This document shows, piece after piece, positions 8,651 to 17,089 of a stretch of DNA of 64,000 nucleotides. The stretch lies in NCBI GenBank assembly GCA_934680015.1, contig CAKUSP010000002.1, positions 1 to 64,000 on the forward strand. The letters are read 5' to 3'. Below the pieces are notes generated by a model. It was given only the letters and a program-made list of their open reading frames with translations. It did no database searches and was not told the origin of the DNA. Both the position numbers and the translations under genes were made by a program. Position 1 is the stretch's first letter, and each line of letters opens with the position of its first letter. This DNA comes from an uncultured Bacteroidales bacterium. Lineage in GTDB: Bacteria > Bacteroidota > Bacteroidia > Bacteroidales > UBA932.

Positions 8651-8675
8651 TGTTCCCAAGCGATGAGGAAAGTTT

Positions 8676-8750
8676 GGGAGCGTAGCTCAGTTGGTTCAGA
8701 GCGTCTGCCTTACAAGCAGAGGGTCGGGGGTTCGAATCCCTCCGCTCCCA
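8676..8750 (+). tRNA. tRNA-Val (anticodon TAC)
   Basis: A complete cloverleaf: acceptor GGGAGCG/CGCTCCC, D stem GCTC/GAGC, anticodon stem TCTGC/GCAGA with loop CTTACAA (anticodon TAC), T arm GGGGG-TTCGAAT-CCCTC, discriminator A. CCA is not encoded. Confidence 0.96.
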
Positions 8751-8754
8751 CGAG

Positions 8755-8794
8755 AAGAAGAGTTGGTCAGTTTTAGGTCGGCTCTTCTTTTTTT
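8755..8794 (+). terminator. Terminator after tRNA-Val
   Basis: AAGAAGAG pairs perfectly with CTCTTCTT across a 19-base loop, followed by a T run. Confidence 0.8.
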
Positions 8795-8795
8795 C

Positions 8796-8891
8796 GGTAT
8801 AATTGCCTAAACTGGTTGGTAGAATTCTTATAATTAATTGATTGGTATAATTGCCAAAAGTGGTTGGTAGAATTCTCATAATTCATTGATT
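8796..8891. repeat. Tandem 48-bp direct repeat, two copies
   Basis: Copy 1 is 8796-8843 and copy 2 is 8844-8891, with four mismatches in 48 positions. Each begins GGTATAATTGCC, contains GGTTGGTAGAATTCT and ends ATTGATT. It lies between the tRNA-Val terminator and the cls terminator and contains no credible coding frame. It is a tandem duplication with no recognised function. Confidence 0.85.
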
Positions 8892-8909
8892 CTCCGTAAT
8901 TTGTGTAAA

Positions 8910-8933
8910 TTAGATGAAAACATTTTCATCTAA
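8910..8933 (-). terminator. Hairpin downstream of cls
   Basis: A perfect 11-bp inverted repeat (TTAGATGAAAA/TTTTCATCTAA) with a two-base centre lies 14 bp after the cls stop codon. The T run on the minus strand is short, so it is a weak terminator or a 3'-end stabiliser. Confidence 0.55.
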
Positions 8934-8946
8934 TGAGTGATAAATC

Positions 8947-10368
8947 TTAGAACAAACGTCCGAATAATCTAGCTATTGGCTCCATGATCTTGCTGAGTCG
9001 TGGCCTTTTTCCCCAATTCTCTTGAGTGATAAGTTCGCTTTCTCGGATATCTTCCATAAAGAAATTCTTTAGTTTTTCTGCTGAAGGTTTATCATAGATG
9101 ATAGCTTGTACTTCAAAATCGATGTCAAAACTACGATAGTCGAGATTGGCCGAACCGATAGAACAAAATTCATCGTCCATAACGAAAAATTTAGAATGGT
9201 TAAATCCTTTTTTATACATATAGATTTTAACACCAGCATCTATAAGAGTATCGATATTGGAATAACCTGCCCAGGCTACCATAATATTATCGCCTCTTAC
9301 GGGGATAAGTATTCTTACATCGACTCCACTAAGGGCAGCGACCTTTAAAGCGGTTACTATAGGCTGATTAGGAAGTAGATAAGGAGTTGATATGTAAATG
9401 TAACGCTTGGCCTTGCCTATAGCAGCGAAATAGGCTTGCATTATAGTCGCATAAGGAGAATCAGGCCCCGAAGTGGCAATTTGTATTGGAAGCACATTCG
9501 AAATATCAATCGATGGAAGGTATTTCGAATCATGAAGAAGCTCACCATTGGAAACGAAAGACCAATCGTTGATAAAGACAGTATTGAGCATGGTAACTGC
9601 GCCACCCTGTACTCTAATTTGGGTGTCGCGCCATATTCCTTTTTTCGTCCCCAGTAAATATCTATCGGCTATATTCATGCCTCCGGTATAGCCTATAGTT
9701 CCATCTATTACGAAGATTTTTCGGTGATTTCTATAGTTGAATTTATTAGCAAAGTGTGGAAGCCAAACAGGCATATAGCAGTATGCTTTGATACCTGCTT
9801 TTTGCATTCTTTTCGCATCGCGACGGTTAAGAGCACGGCTGCCTACACAATCATAAATCACCCGAACTTCTACGCCTTCTTTTACTTTTTTCGTAAGTAT
9901 TTCGAGCAAATTCTCAAATAGATTACCACTTTCCAGTCCGAATACTTCGATATGTATAAAACTTTTTGCGCTCTCAAGATCCTTAAAAAAAGCAGGAAAA
10001 AATTCATTTCCATTATTAAGAATTTTGAGCCTATTGTTTATGGTTAGTGCAGCATCCCCGTTGTTTAAAAGTAAGGTTACGTAGTTTTTTAGCAGCAACT
10101 CAGAATATTCCGGTTTAGAAATCTCATGAAGTTGCTGCTGACATATTTCTTTTAAGTTTTGCGGTACTGTGCAGCCTTTATAACTAAATTCGTGGCTTTT
10201 CCGCCAACTCCTGCCGAAGAGAATGTATGCCAATATGCCAATGGCAGGGAGCAGTATTATTATAAGCATCCATGCCATGGTTTCTGAAGGGTCTCTTCTT
10301 TCTTTTAGTAAGGCATAGAAGATACTTACGATAAGAAAAGCATAGATAAGACTATATAAGGCATACAT
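8947..10368 (-). CDS. cls: Cardiolipin synthase (phospholipase D superfamily)
   Basis: A 473-residue membrane protein that condenses two phosphatidylglycerols, or transfers phosphatidyl groups, to make cardiolipin. It has two N-terminal transmembrane segments (about residues 1-20 and 30-52) and two HKD catalytic motifs, HRKIFVIDG (His215) and HSKFFVMDD (His391). The length is typical of bacterial Cls. It lies 18 bp downstream of the GntR gene on the same strand, so read-through from the ABC operon is possible, though a functional link is not obvious. A hairpin follows. Confidence 0.9.
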   Translation of the reverse strand: MYALYSLIYAFLIVSIFYALLKERRDPSETMAWMLIIILLPAIGILAYILFGRSWRKSHEFSYKGCTVPQNLKEICQQQLHEISKPEYSELLLKNYVTLLLNNGDAALTINNRLKILNNGNEFFPAFFKDLESAKSFIHIEVFGLESGNLFENLLEILTKKVKEGVEVRVIYDCVGSRALNRRDAKRMQKAGIKAYCYMPVWLPHFANKFNYRNHRKIFVIDGTIGYTGGMNIADRYLLGTKKGIWRDTQIRVQGGAVTMLNTVFINDWSFVSNGELLHDSKYLPSIDISNVLPIQIATSGPDSPYATIMQAYFAAIGKAKRYIYISTPYLLPNQPIVTALKVAALSGVDVRILIPVRGDNIMVAWAGYSNIDTLIDAGVKIYMYKKGFNHSKFFVMDDEFCSIGSANLDYRSFDIDFEVQAIIYDKPSAEKLKNFFMEDIRESELITQENWGKRPRLSKIMEPIARLFGRLF

Positions 10369-10386
10369 AGCAAGTGCGTTAATTTA

Positions 10387-10725
10387 TTATTCTTTAAAAA
10401 CATCTGGAGATAAACCGAGTAATTCGAGTTTTCTCTTTATCAAAGGTACTTCTTTTTCTAGAAAATACTTACGCTCTTGTGACAAAACTATGTCTGTGGC
10501 ATCATGGCTTATGAAATAGCCTATACCGCGTTTGTTGAATATGACTCCTTCGTTTGTGAGTTTCTCATATGCTCGCATGATGGTATTCGGGTTGACCCCT
10601 ATTTCCGCTCCATAATCTCGAACGGATGGAATTCTATCATCGGCCTTGACCTCACCACTGAGGATTTTGCCATAGAGGGCATCGCAAATTTGAAGGAAAA
10701 TGGGCTTGTTATTGTCGAATTCCAT
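10387..10725 (-). CDS. Short GntR-family (YtrA-type) transcriptional repressor
   Basis: A 112-residue regulator with an N-terminal GntR winged helix (about residues 8-76, containing IPSVRDYGAEIGVNPNTIMRAY) and only a short helical tail, as in YtrA. Such proteins commonly repress the ABC-transporter operon in which they lie. Here the gene is the third of a minus-strand operon (ATPase, permease, regulator; gaps of 4 bp each). A 24-bp palindrome overlaps the likely transcription start of that operon and is the obvious candidate operator. The effector is unknown; YtrA-type regulators in Gram-positives respond to cell-envelope stress. Confidence 0.88.
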   Translation of the reverse strand: MEFDNNKPIFLQICDALYGKILSGEVKADDRIPSVRDYGAEIGVNPNTIMRAYEKLTNEGVIFNKRGIGYFISHDATDIVLSQERKYFLEKEVPLIKRKLELLGLSPDVFKE

Positions 10726-10729
10726 AAAG

Positions 10730-11575
10730 TTAATGCTTTAAAGATTTAAGTTTAAAGTAAATAGCAGTTAATATCAATAGGTTCATAATGGTGTCACTAA
10801 TGGTGTCTATTAATGGCATGTTAGAGAAAATGTCTGTCTCGAATATATCCACATTTTCAAAGGAGGTCTCGAATAAATTATTTGTTAAAGGAGCAGATAA
10901 TATGCTGAGAATAATCGATATGCCGATAAGTGAAAGGATAGTTTTGGCCGTCTTGTTGCGCTTAAATATTAGTGCTCCTAATAAAAAAGGTAGACTGGCG
11001 CCAAATATATCGTCAAGATACAGCCATGGGGAACTAACAATGTGAGCGAATTTTAGAAGATGTGAGTTTTCCTCAAGATCAAGATTATAGATAAAATCCA
11101 TAATTCCTTCTGCAGCATGAGATATTAAGTATAATACACTTTCTCCACAAGTGGAATCTACTAGGCATAGAATGCTGTCAACTAAGAAAAAAATAGAACA
11201 GGCAACCAACGGAGATACAACGGCACAGAGTATAATCATGCTGAGAAATTTCTCTAAAGTAGAGGCTGGAATCAGCAGATAAAATGAACCGTAATTTTTC
11301 TCTGTGAGTCTTCCATAACACTTTACAGGCATGAATATGAAAATGCAAACCATTATAAAGACAAATAGGAATGTTCGGAATATTATGCCTGGTGCTTGCC
11401 ATGTCCCATCATTAAAAGTGAGGTTGAATAGTATGCATATTATGTAAGTTGCTAATGGAATTATAGCACTAAGTGTAATAAAGCTCAAACCGAAGTTTGA
11501 AGTACAACTCTTGAGATCAGAAACAAACAATTTTGAGAATCTGTCGAAGTTGAATATATCAGATGATGTTTTCAT
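10730..11575 (-). CDS. ABC transporter permease, ABC-2-like
   Basis: A 281-residue integral membrane protein with about six hydrophobic segments (around residues 37-55, 85-105, 120-150, 185-205, 210-228 and 255-275). The segment YGSFYLLIPASTLEKFLSM is a characteristic loop of Bacteroidetes ABC-2 permeases encoded with GntR regulators. It lies 4 bp after the ATPase gene and 4 bp before the GntR gene, so it is the membrane half of this exporter. The substrate is unknown. Confidence 0.8.
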   Translation of the reverse strand: MKTSSDIFNFDRFSKLFVSDLKSCTSNFGLSFITLSAIIPLATYIICILFNLTFNDGTWQAPGIIFRTFLFVFIMVCIFIFMPVKCYGRLTEKNYGSFYLLIPASTLEKFLSMIILCAVVSPLVACSIFFLVDSILCLVDSTCGESVLYLISHAAEGIMDFIYNLDLEENSHLLKFAHIVSSPWLYLDDIFGASLPFLLGALIFKRNKTAKTILSLIGISIILSILSAPLTNNLFETSFENVDIFETDIFSNMPLIDTISDTIMNLLILTAIYFKLKSLKH

Positions 11576-11579
11576 GATT

Positions 11580-12407
11580 TTATTTACTGAAAAGGGTTTT
11601 TATAAGGTCTTTGTGAAGGTGTACAGTGTTGAACAGGGCTTCAATATTTACTTTGCTTTCTTCTTCGCTTGTATTTAGTTCTACTTGGATATTGCTTCCT
11701 GGAAGCATTTCCCGGTAGAGTGCATTAGGGCGAGAGTCGTCTCCATAATAAAAGAAGAGTTTCTGCGATATCTCTTCGGTTGATGCATTTAGCAATACAT
11801 CTTGTTTGTCAAGAATAATGATAGGATCGATTATATTTTCAAGATCCCTTGCCTGATGGGTGGATATTACAATGCAATCCTTATCGGATGTGTATTTGGC
11901 AATGGATTTTCTAAATTGAGCTTTGGAAGGGATGTCTAAGCCATTAGTAGGCTCATCCATTAGAAGGTATTTGGCATTTGTGGATAGTGCAAAGCTGATA
12001 TATACTTTCTTTAATTGGCCACATGACATTTTGTCCATTTTCCATGATGGGCTGACTTCGAAATTGTTAAGTATTTCTGCGAATTTATCATAGTCGAATC
12101 CATTCCAAAATTTCCCATAAGTAAGGGCATAGCTCTGTGCTGTCATATTTAAAGCAGCAGAATCATCACTTAGATAGAAAATATTTGAAAGAAGGGATGG
12201 TTCACGTTGAAATGGAATATGTCCATCGATGGTAATAAGTCCCGTCTGCGGTGTTTTTAAACCGCAAAGTAAAGTTAGAAGAGTGGTTTTGCCGACCCCA
12301 TTTTCTCCAAGAAGACCATAGATATGACCTTCTGAAAGATCTAATGAGATGTGATCCAGTACGCGATTCGCGCCGTAGCTGAATTCGATGTTTTTAATCT
12401 GTATCAT
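11580..12407 (-). CDS. ABC transporter ATP-binding protein
   Basis: A 275-residue ABC ATPase with Walker A GENGVGKTT, a variant signature SCGQLKK (Cys replaces Gly in the usual SGGQ), Walker B YLLMDEPTNGLD and H-loop STHQ. It is the first gene of the ATPase-permease-GntR operon and is preceded by a TATATTTG -7 box and a 24-bp palindrome. By analogy with YtrB-type systems it powers export or an envelope-related function; the substrate is not known. Confidence 0.9.
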   Translation of the reverse strand: MIQIKNIEFSYGANRVLDHISLDLSEGHIYGLLGENGVGKTTLLTLLCGLKTPQTGLITIDGHIPFQREPSLLSNIFYLSDDSAALNMTAQSYALTYGKFWNGFDYDKFAEILNNFEVSPSWKMDKMSCGQLKKVYISFALSTNAKYLLMDEPTNGLDIPSKAQFRKSIAKYTSDKDCIVISTHQARDLENIIDPIIILDKQDVLLNASTEEISQKLFFYYGDDSRPNALYREMLPGSNIQVELNTSEEESKVNIEALFNTVHLHKDLIKTLFSK

Positions 12408-12413
12408 AAAAGT

Positions 12414-12437
12414 AGTGTTTTAATATACTAATACACT
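12414..12437. promoter_or_regulatory. 24-bp palindromic candidate GntR operator
   Basis: The plus strand reads AGTGTTTTAATA then TACTAATACACT. Ten of the 12 base pairs are self-complementary, with perfect outer AGTGT/ACACT arms. It starts 7 bp before the ATPase start codon and directly follows the minus-strand -7 box, so a bound dimer would block initiation. The outer arms resemble the GTnTA-type half-sites reported for YtrA regulators. Confidence 0.7.
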
Positions 12438-12438
12438 G

Positions 12439-12446
12439 CAAATATA
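12439..12446 (-). promoter_or_regulatory. -7 box of the ABC transporter operon
   Basis: The minus strand reads TATATTTG, ending one base before the palindrome. The distance to the start codon at 12407 is 31 nt. Confidence 0.65.
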
Positions 12447-12526
12447 GGTAAAAATTTGAATAAACAAGCATAAATCTTACATTATTGCATTTCCAAGAGC
12501 AAGAAGTAACTTTTTAAATAATAACC

Positions 12527-12588
12527 AGCATCATATTAGGGAATCAATCCTCGAAAATATCATACTAATCTAACGCGACTTATTTTTT
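12527..12588 (+). repeat. Dispersed intergenic repeat, copy B
   Basis: This is the partner of the repeat at 2950-3022: the right block 12547-12588 matches with four mismatches in 42, the left block 12527-12546 at about 16 of 20. As with copy A, it lies between divergent genes and in the same orientation. Confidence 0.75.
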
Positions 12589-12606
12589 TCAATTTGCAAA
12601 AATTTG

Positions 12607-12614
12607 TAACTTCG
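12607..12614 (+). promoter_or_regulatory. Possible -7 box directly before the Stealth gene
   Basis: TAACTTCG matches TAnnTTTG except at one position and lies only 5 nt before ATG 12620. Confidence 0.4.
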
Positions 12615-12619
12615 CCCGT

Positions 12620-13501
12620 ATGGATATCGTTATTACATATGTAAATGGGAATGATGAATGTTGGTTGCAGAGTTATGCAGAGCACACTAGAGTCCCTATT
12701 TTGACTAAAAGATTTCGCGATTGGGGTATGTTGCCATATCTATTTAGAGGTATTGAACAGAACATGCCTTTTGTTCGAAAAGTATATTTGGTGGTGGCTT
12801 GTGAATCTCAAGTGCCACAGTGGATTAATAGGGAAAAAGTGAAGGTGGTGCTTCATTCTGACTTTATTCCTCAACGGTTTTTGCCTACTTTTAACAGTAA
12901 TACCATAGAAATGTATTTACATCGGATAAGTGGCTTAGACGAGAGATTCTTATATTTTAATGATGATATGTTCCCCATGTTACCTAGTAAGGAAGATGAT
13001 TTTTTTAGAGATGACAAGTCTATTATACATTTTTCCTCACATGTTTTTGTTGGGGCCAATATGTATAAGCAGATATGTAAAAATTCGGATCAGTTAGTTA
13101 GAAATTTGCTTGGACTAAAGCATACTAATAGATTTATAAGGCCACAGCACATATGTTCTCCTATGCGTAAATCGTTAAGTGAGGAATTGTTTGTTCGAGC
13201 ACAACAGGAAATTGAAAAATCTATAACTGCCACTAGGACGGCAGAGAACTATACTCAATATATATATCTAGATTATCTTTATTATAAAGGATATATTATA
13301 GACCAGAGACTATCTAATAAGCATATATCTGTTGCACTAAGCACACCGAAGAAAGTGTCAAATTATATTTTACATCCCAGTAGACAACTTCTATGTATCA
13401 ATGATGTACATCTAGGAGAAAAGCATTATTTATCTATGAGAAGTGCTATACAAGAGGCTTTCGGAGAGCGGTTCTCGAAAAAATCCAAGTATGAACTCTA
13501 A
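12620..13501 (+). CDS. Stealth-family sugar-1-phosphate transferase
   Basis: A 293-residue cytoplasmic enzyme of the Stealth family, which transfers hexose-1-phosphate to form phosphodiester-linked capsule or LPS glycans. CR1 is at the start (DIVITYVNGND). CR2 is extensive: RFRDWGMLPYLFRGIE, VRKVYLV, NSNTIEMYLHRI and FLYFNDDMF, in the order typical of the family. CR3/CR4-like sequence continues to about residue 200 (HICSPM, KYYKGY-like region). It overlaps the following GT2 gene by 11 bp, so the two are translationally coupled. There are no other glycan genes nearby, so this is a two-gene decoration cassette rather than a full capsule locus. Confidence 0.88.
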   Translation: MDIVITYVNGNDECWLQSYAEHTRVPILTKRFRDWGMLPYLFRGIEQNMPFVRKVYLVVACESQVPQWINREKVKVVLHSDFIPQRFLPTFNSNTIEMYLHRISGLDERFLYFNDDMFPMLPSKEDDFFRDDKSIIHFSSHVFVGANMYKQICKNSDQLVRNLLGLKHTNRFIRPQHICSPMRKSLSEELFVRAQQEIEKSITATRTAENYTQYIYLDYLYYKGYIIDQRLSNKHISVALSTPKKVSNYILHPSRQLLCINDVHLGEKHYLSMRSAIQEAFGERFSKKSKYEL

Positions 13502-14447
13502 TCCTATTATATCTATAATTGTTCCAATATATGGGGTTGAACAATATATAGAAAAGTGTGCTCGTTCCCTATTTGAACAGACATATACTTCCATAGAATT
13601 GATTTTCGTAAATGATGGCACTCCAGATAAGTCTATGCAGATATTGAAGAATCTACTTGAAGTGGAGTATAATCATCTTTTATCAAAGGTACAGATTATA
13701 GAACAATCTAATATGGGCCTTCCAGCAGCGAGAAAAACTGGACTTGAACGGGCATCTGGAGACTATATTCTATTCGTGGATTCTGATGATTGGCTGGAAT
13801 TAAACGCTGCTCAGGAGTTAGCTGATTGTGCTGCAAAGACTGATGCGGATCTTATTTTTTATCAGCTTTTTAAGGAGAAGAAAAATAAGACAGTGGTAAG
13901 AGGAGATAAGGATTGGGCACGCCATGGAGGAAAGATGGCTTTTATAAAAGCCTTATATACAGGGAAAACATACGGGTATTTGGTGATAAAGTGTTTTAAG
14001 CATAGCGTTTATACTGATAATAAGGTCTTTTTCCCGCCTAAAGGTATGCTTGAAGATACCTACATGGCTACGCAATTAATCTTTTATACGCATTCGATGT
14101 TTAAATTGGACAAGGCGCTTTATCATTACAGACGTACGAATCCAGCGTCAATTTCTAGACAAAGACGTCCTAGAAAGCGATTGGACGCTTCCATTAATTT
14201 ATTGGATTTATATACTCACTACAAGGATAATTTAAAGGAAAGCCCAGTTCAAGAAGTGTATGGAAGGATATTATATTTCGCAGCATGGAATGCGTATTAT
14301 TTCAAGCTTCCTCTTTTGGAGATGTATCCTTGGCTTGCAGATGAAGTTATGAAAATCCCAGTTTCTAGAAAAAATCTTATGCCTATTTATAAGCAAGTGG
14401 CAGCTCGAATCAATATCAAACACTATTTAAAAACCTTTATGAAATAA
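13491..14447 (+). CDS. Glycosyltransferase family 2
   Basis: A 318-residue GT-A-fold transferase. The N-terminus has ISIIVPIYGVEQYIEKC and FVNDGTPDKS, and the DxD-type metal site is VDSDDW. ATG 13491 is chosen: an in-frame GTG at 13443 would prepend 16 residues inside the Stealth gene and before the conserved first strand. It overlaps the Stealth stop codon by 11 bp. It probably adds the sugar acceptor or an adjacent residue for the Stealth transferase; donor and acceptor are unknown. Confidence 0.88.
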   Translation: MNSNPIISIIVPIYGVEQYIEKCARSLFEQTYTSIELIFVNDGTPDKSMQILKNLLEVEYNHLLSKVQIIEQSNMGLPAARKTGLERASGDYILFVDSDDWLELNAAQELADCAAKTDADLIFYQLFKEKKNKTVVRGDKDWARHGGKMAFIKALYTGKTYGYLVIKCFKHSVYTDNKVFFPPKGMLEDTYMATQLIFYTHSMFKLDKALYHYRRTNPASISRQRRPRKRLDASINLLDLYTHYKDNLKESPVQEVYGRILYFAAWNAYYFKLPLLEMYPWLADEVMKIPVSRKNLMPIYKQVAARINIKHYLKTFMK

Positions 14448-14624
14448 GTGGCATCTTTTTTTTATATTCCTTTTCTCATTTGTTTTGTATGTCTAGTTCC
14501 CTCTTCATTCCAAAGGAAAGCCGTTCTCGGAAATTAAGGATAAATCTTGACTAGTATATTTTTCATGATTACAACAAACTAAGTTGAAACTACTCTTACA
14601 TATGGAACTTAAATCTACAATATA

Positions 14625-15521
14625 ATGGAAAGAGAACAGAAAGTCTATCATATAACGATACTTGGAAGTTTTGTTAATTTTATTTTACTGGTTTTTAAGT
14701 TTGTAGCTGGGTTTATTGGCCATAGTTCTGCAATGGTGGCGGATGCCGTGCATTCGTTTAGTGATTTTGTTACTGATTTAGTGGTTTTGATATTTGTGAA
14801 GATTTCTTCAAAACCAGAGGATCAAGGACATGATTATGGGCATGGAAAATATGAGACATTGGCAAGCTGCATAATTGGTCTTTCTCTATTAGTTGTAGCT
14901 GTTCTGATGGGGGAAAAGGCTGTTGTAAAGGTGATTGGCTTTGTTCGTGGAGATGATCTTGAAAGTCCAGGAGTTATAGCACTGGTGGCAGCGTTGGTAA
15001 GTATTGCATCTAAGGAATGGCTATTTAGACGTACCATGAAAGTGGCAAAGGAGGTGGAATCTCCAGCGGTGGAGGCCAATGCTTGGCATCATCGTAGCGA
15101 CGCGCTTTCTTCTGTGGGCACAGCACTTGGTATTGGTGGGGCGGTACTACTTGGCCAGAAATGGGCTGTACTCGACCCTATTGCGGCTGTGATAGTAAGT
15201 TTATTGATTTTAGTCCAATCGTTTAAGATTCTTTCAGATGCTTTTGGCCAACTCATGGAAAAAAGCTTGTCTGCTGAAGTTGAAGCCGAGATTTGCAAGA
15301 TTGTGTATGAAGAGCCAGGAACAAGTGATATACATCATCTTAGAACTCGTAGAATAGGAAGTCGCATATCTATCGAAATGCATCTAAGAATGGAGGGAAC
15401 ATTGACTTTAAGAGAAGTACATGACAAATCCATGCTTATAGAGAAGCGACTAAGAGAAAAGTTCGGCGAATCGACATATATAAATCTACATGTTGAACCG
15501 CTGAAAAGCGAGTACAAATAG
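14625..15521 (+). CDS. Cation diffusion facilitator (Zn2+/Fe2+ efflux) transporter
   Basis: A 298-residue CDF antiporter with six transmembrane segments in residues 8-210 and a cytoplasmic C-terminal metal-sensing domain (about 215-298). The transport-site motifs are present: ADAVHSFSDFVTD in TM2 (HxxxD) and WHHRSDALSS in TM5 (HxxxD). An HDxGHGKxE-like DYGHGKYE follows TM2. The family exports divalent metal in exchange for protons. It is monocistronic; the 177-bp spacer before it shows no clear promoter motif. Confidence 0.9.
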   Translation: MEREQKVYHITILGSFVNFILLVFKFVAGFIGHSSAMVADAVHSFSDFVTDLVVLIFVKISSKPEDQGHDYGHGKYETLASCIIGLSLLVVAVLMGEKAVVKVIGFVRGDDLESPGVIALVAALVSIASKEWLFRRTMKVAKEVESPAVEANAWHHRSDALSSVGTALGIGGAVLLGQKWAVLDPIAAVIVSLLILVQSFKILSDAFGQLMEKSLSAEVEAEICKIVYEEPGTSDIHHLRTRRIGSRISIEMHLRMEGTLTLREVHDKSMLIEKRLREKFGESTYINLHVEPLKSEYK

Positions 15522-15584
15522 GAAACTACCTTGAAAAATCCTCACAATAAACGGGGGAAATCATTTCAAAACCAGCTTCTAAGA

Positions 15585-16547
15585 TTAAAACTCTGATTTT
15601 ATGTTATAGTGGTTTCTTTCAGGGGAATTGCGTGCGATTAGTTCGCCTAAGAATCCTGCGAGGAAAAATAGAACACCTACGATTATAGCTACTAATGCTA
15701 AGAAGAAGAGAGGCTGTTCGGTGACAGCTCTAAATGGTAGGTTATGACTTTGTGCGATTAACTTATCTGCTATGATCCATATAGCCATTACGAAACCTAC
15801 GAGAAATGTCAGGATACCACTATAGCCGAAAAAGTGCATAGGCTCCTTCCCGAAGGTGCTGAGAAACCATAGGCTCAATAAGTCTAAAAAGCCATTTACG
15901 AAGCGATTCATGCCGAATTTACTTTTCCCATATTTTCGTTTGGCATGCATGGTGGGTTTTTCAGTTATACGCGTGTATCCGGCATTCTTTGCTAAGTATG
16001 GAATGTAGCGGTGCATTTCTCCATAAACTTCGATGTCTTTTACGACTTCGTTTTTGTAAGCTTTTAAACCACAATTCATGTCATGAAGACGGATACCGGT
16101 TATACGACGAGCAGCGGCATTGTATATTTTAGAAGGTAGATTTTTTGTTAAGGCATTATCCTGACGGTGCTTTTTCCAGCCGGATACTATGTCCCAATCT
16201 TCTTCTTTTATCATTTTATACATTTGTGGAATCTCTTCTGGAAAGTCTTGAAGATCGGCATCCATAGTTACGACCACATCACCTTTTGCTCTGTTGAATC
16301 CGCAATATAATGCGGCGGATTTCCCGTAATTCCGTCTGAATCGGATCCCATGTATGGCCGAATTCGAGTGGGCTAAATCCTTGATCTCCTCCCACGATCC
16401 ATCTGTGGAACCATCATCAACTAAGATTACTTCATAGCTTAGAGCATTATCCCTTAGAATTTTGTTTATTCTTGTGCAAAGTTCTTTTAGGCTTTCTCTC
16501 TCGTTAAGTAATGGAACTATTACGGATATATCCATGTTAGTTTTCAA
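15585..16547 (-). CDS. Dolichyl-phosphate-mannose-synthase-like glycosyltransferase (GT2)
   Basis: A 320-residue membrane-associated GT2. The catalytic domain (residues 5-220) has ISVIVPLLNERES, VDDGSTDGSW, the DxD region MDADLQDFPEEIP and SGWKKHRQD. Two transmembrane helices (about 238-260 and 275-305) close the protein, as in DPM1/GtrB/ArnC enzymes that load a sugar on polyprenyl phosphate. Its start overlaps the DUF4199 gene by 11 bp, a pairing common in Bacteroidales. The sugar transferred is unknown. Confidence 0.88.
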   Translation of the reverse strand: MKTNMDISVIVPLLNERESLKELCTRINKILRDNALSYEVILVDDGSTDGSWEEIKDLAHSNSAIHGIRFRRNYGKSAALYCGFNRAKGDVVVTMDADLQDFPEEIPQMYKMIKEEDWDIVSGWKKHRQDNALTKNLPSKIYNAAARRITGIRLHDMNCGLKAYKNEVVKDIEVYGEMHRYIPYLAKNAGYTRITEKPTMHAKRKYGKSKFGMNRFVNGFLDLLSLWFLSTFGKEPMHFFGYSGILTFLVGFVMAIWIIADKLIAQSHNLPFRAVTEQPLFFLALVAIIVGVLFFLAGFLGELIARNSPERNHYNIKSEF

Positions 16548-17061
16548 ATATGTTGTTTGGAGCTATCCTTGGGGCCAATATAAGCGATAAAATCCAGCCA
16601 TATAGGAAGCAATAAACCAGTTGCCCGACCATTTGGATACTAGGCATATTTTGCTCCATACTCTGCATCAGGGCAAGGGAGTTTGAATCTAAATTCGATT
16701 GTAAGGAAGCGTATAAACTATCCATGGCGGTGGTGATAATATCGGGGAATATATACTCGTATGCACAGTAGGACACAACGGCGGTTATTATGGCAGAGAA
16801 TAAGGCAATCAATGTCCCGTATTTGACGAGTTCTCTTTTTTCAACGCCTTCGTATGATGACTTCAATTTAGTCATGCAGTATTTCATTAGTAAAATACAC
16901 CCTACGATTTTGCCTATTTGTAGAATAGAACTTATAATGCCTCCTATACTGGTATTTGCAATAAGACAAGAGATTAGAATATAGCCTCCTGATATTAAAC
17001 CAAAGAGAAGGGCCGCTTTACTAGATTCCGAGCGGATGATTTTGCTATTTATAGTTTCCAT
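16537..17061 (-). CDS. DUF4199 family membrane protein
   Basis: A 174-residue four-helix membrane protein (segments near residues 18-35, 40-60, 80-100 and 148-165) matching DUF4199, a Bacteroidetes family of unknown function. It is cotranscribed with the DPM1-like transferase (11-bp overlap) and may anchor or assist it; that is inference. The minus-strand -7 box TATCTTTG ends 7 nt before ATG 17061. Confidence 0.78.
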   Translation of the reverse strand: METINSKIIRSESSKAALLFGLISGGYILISCLIANTSIGGIISSILQIGKIVGCILLMKYCMTKLKSSYEGVEKRELVKYGTLIALFSAIITAVVSYCAYEYIFPDIITTAMDSLYASLQSNLDSNSLALMQSMEQNMPSIQMVGQLVYCFLYGWILSLILAPRIAPNNIFEN

Positions 17062-17068
17062 ATGTGTG

Positions 17069-17076
17069 CAAAGATA
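17069..17076 (-). promoter_or_regulatory. -7 box of DUF4199/GT2 operon, nearly leaderless
   Basis: The minus strand reads TATCTTTG, 7 nt before the start codon. It is back-to-back with the thrS -7 box with exactly 13 bp between. Confidence 0.65.
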
Positions 17077-17089
17077 GAAATTTTTTGAT

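Noticed and set aside
8598..8879. Minus-strand ORF of 93 residues containing a RRDSNPRPSACKADALNQLSYAP-like segment
   Set aside because: It is the antisense translation of tRNA-Val plus the tandem repeat, a well-known spurious ORF type.
13443..13490. GTG start of the GT2 downstream of the Stealth gene
   Set aside because: The extra 16 residues are hydrophilic and unlike GT2 starts; ATG 13491 fits the conserved first strand and gives a short coupled overlap.
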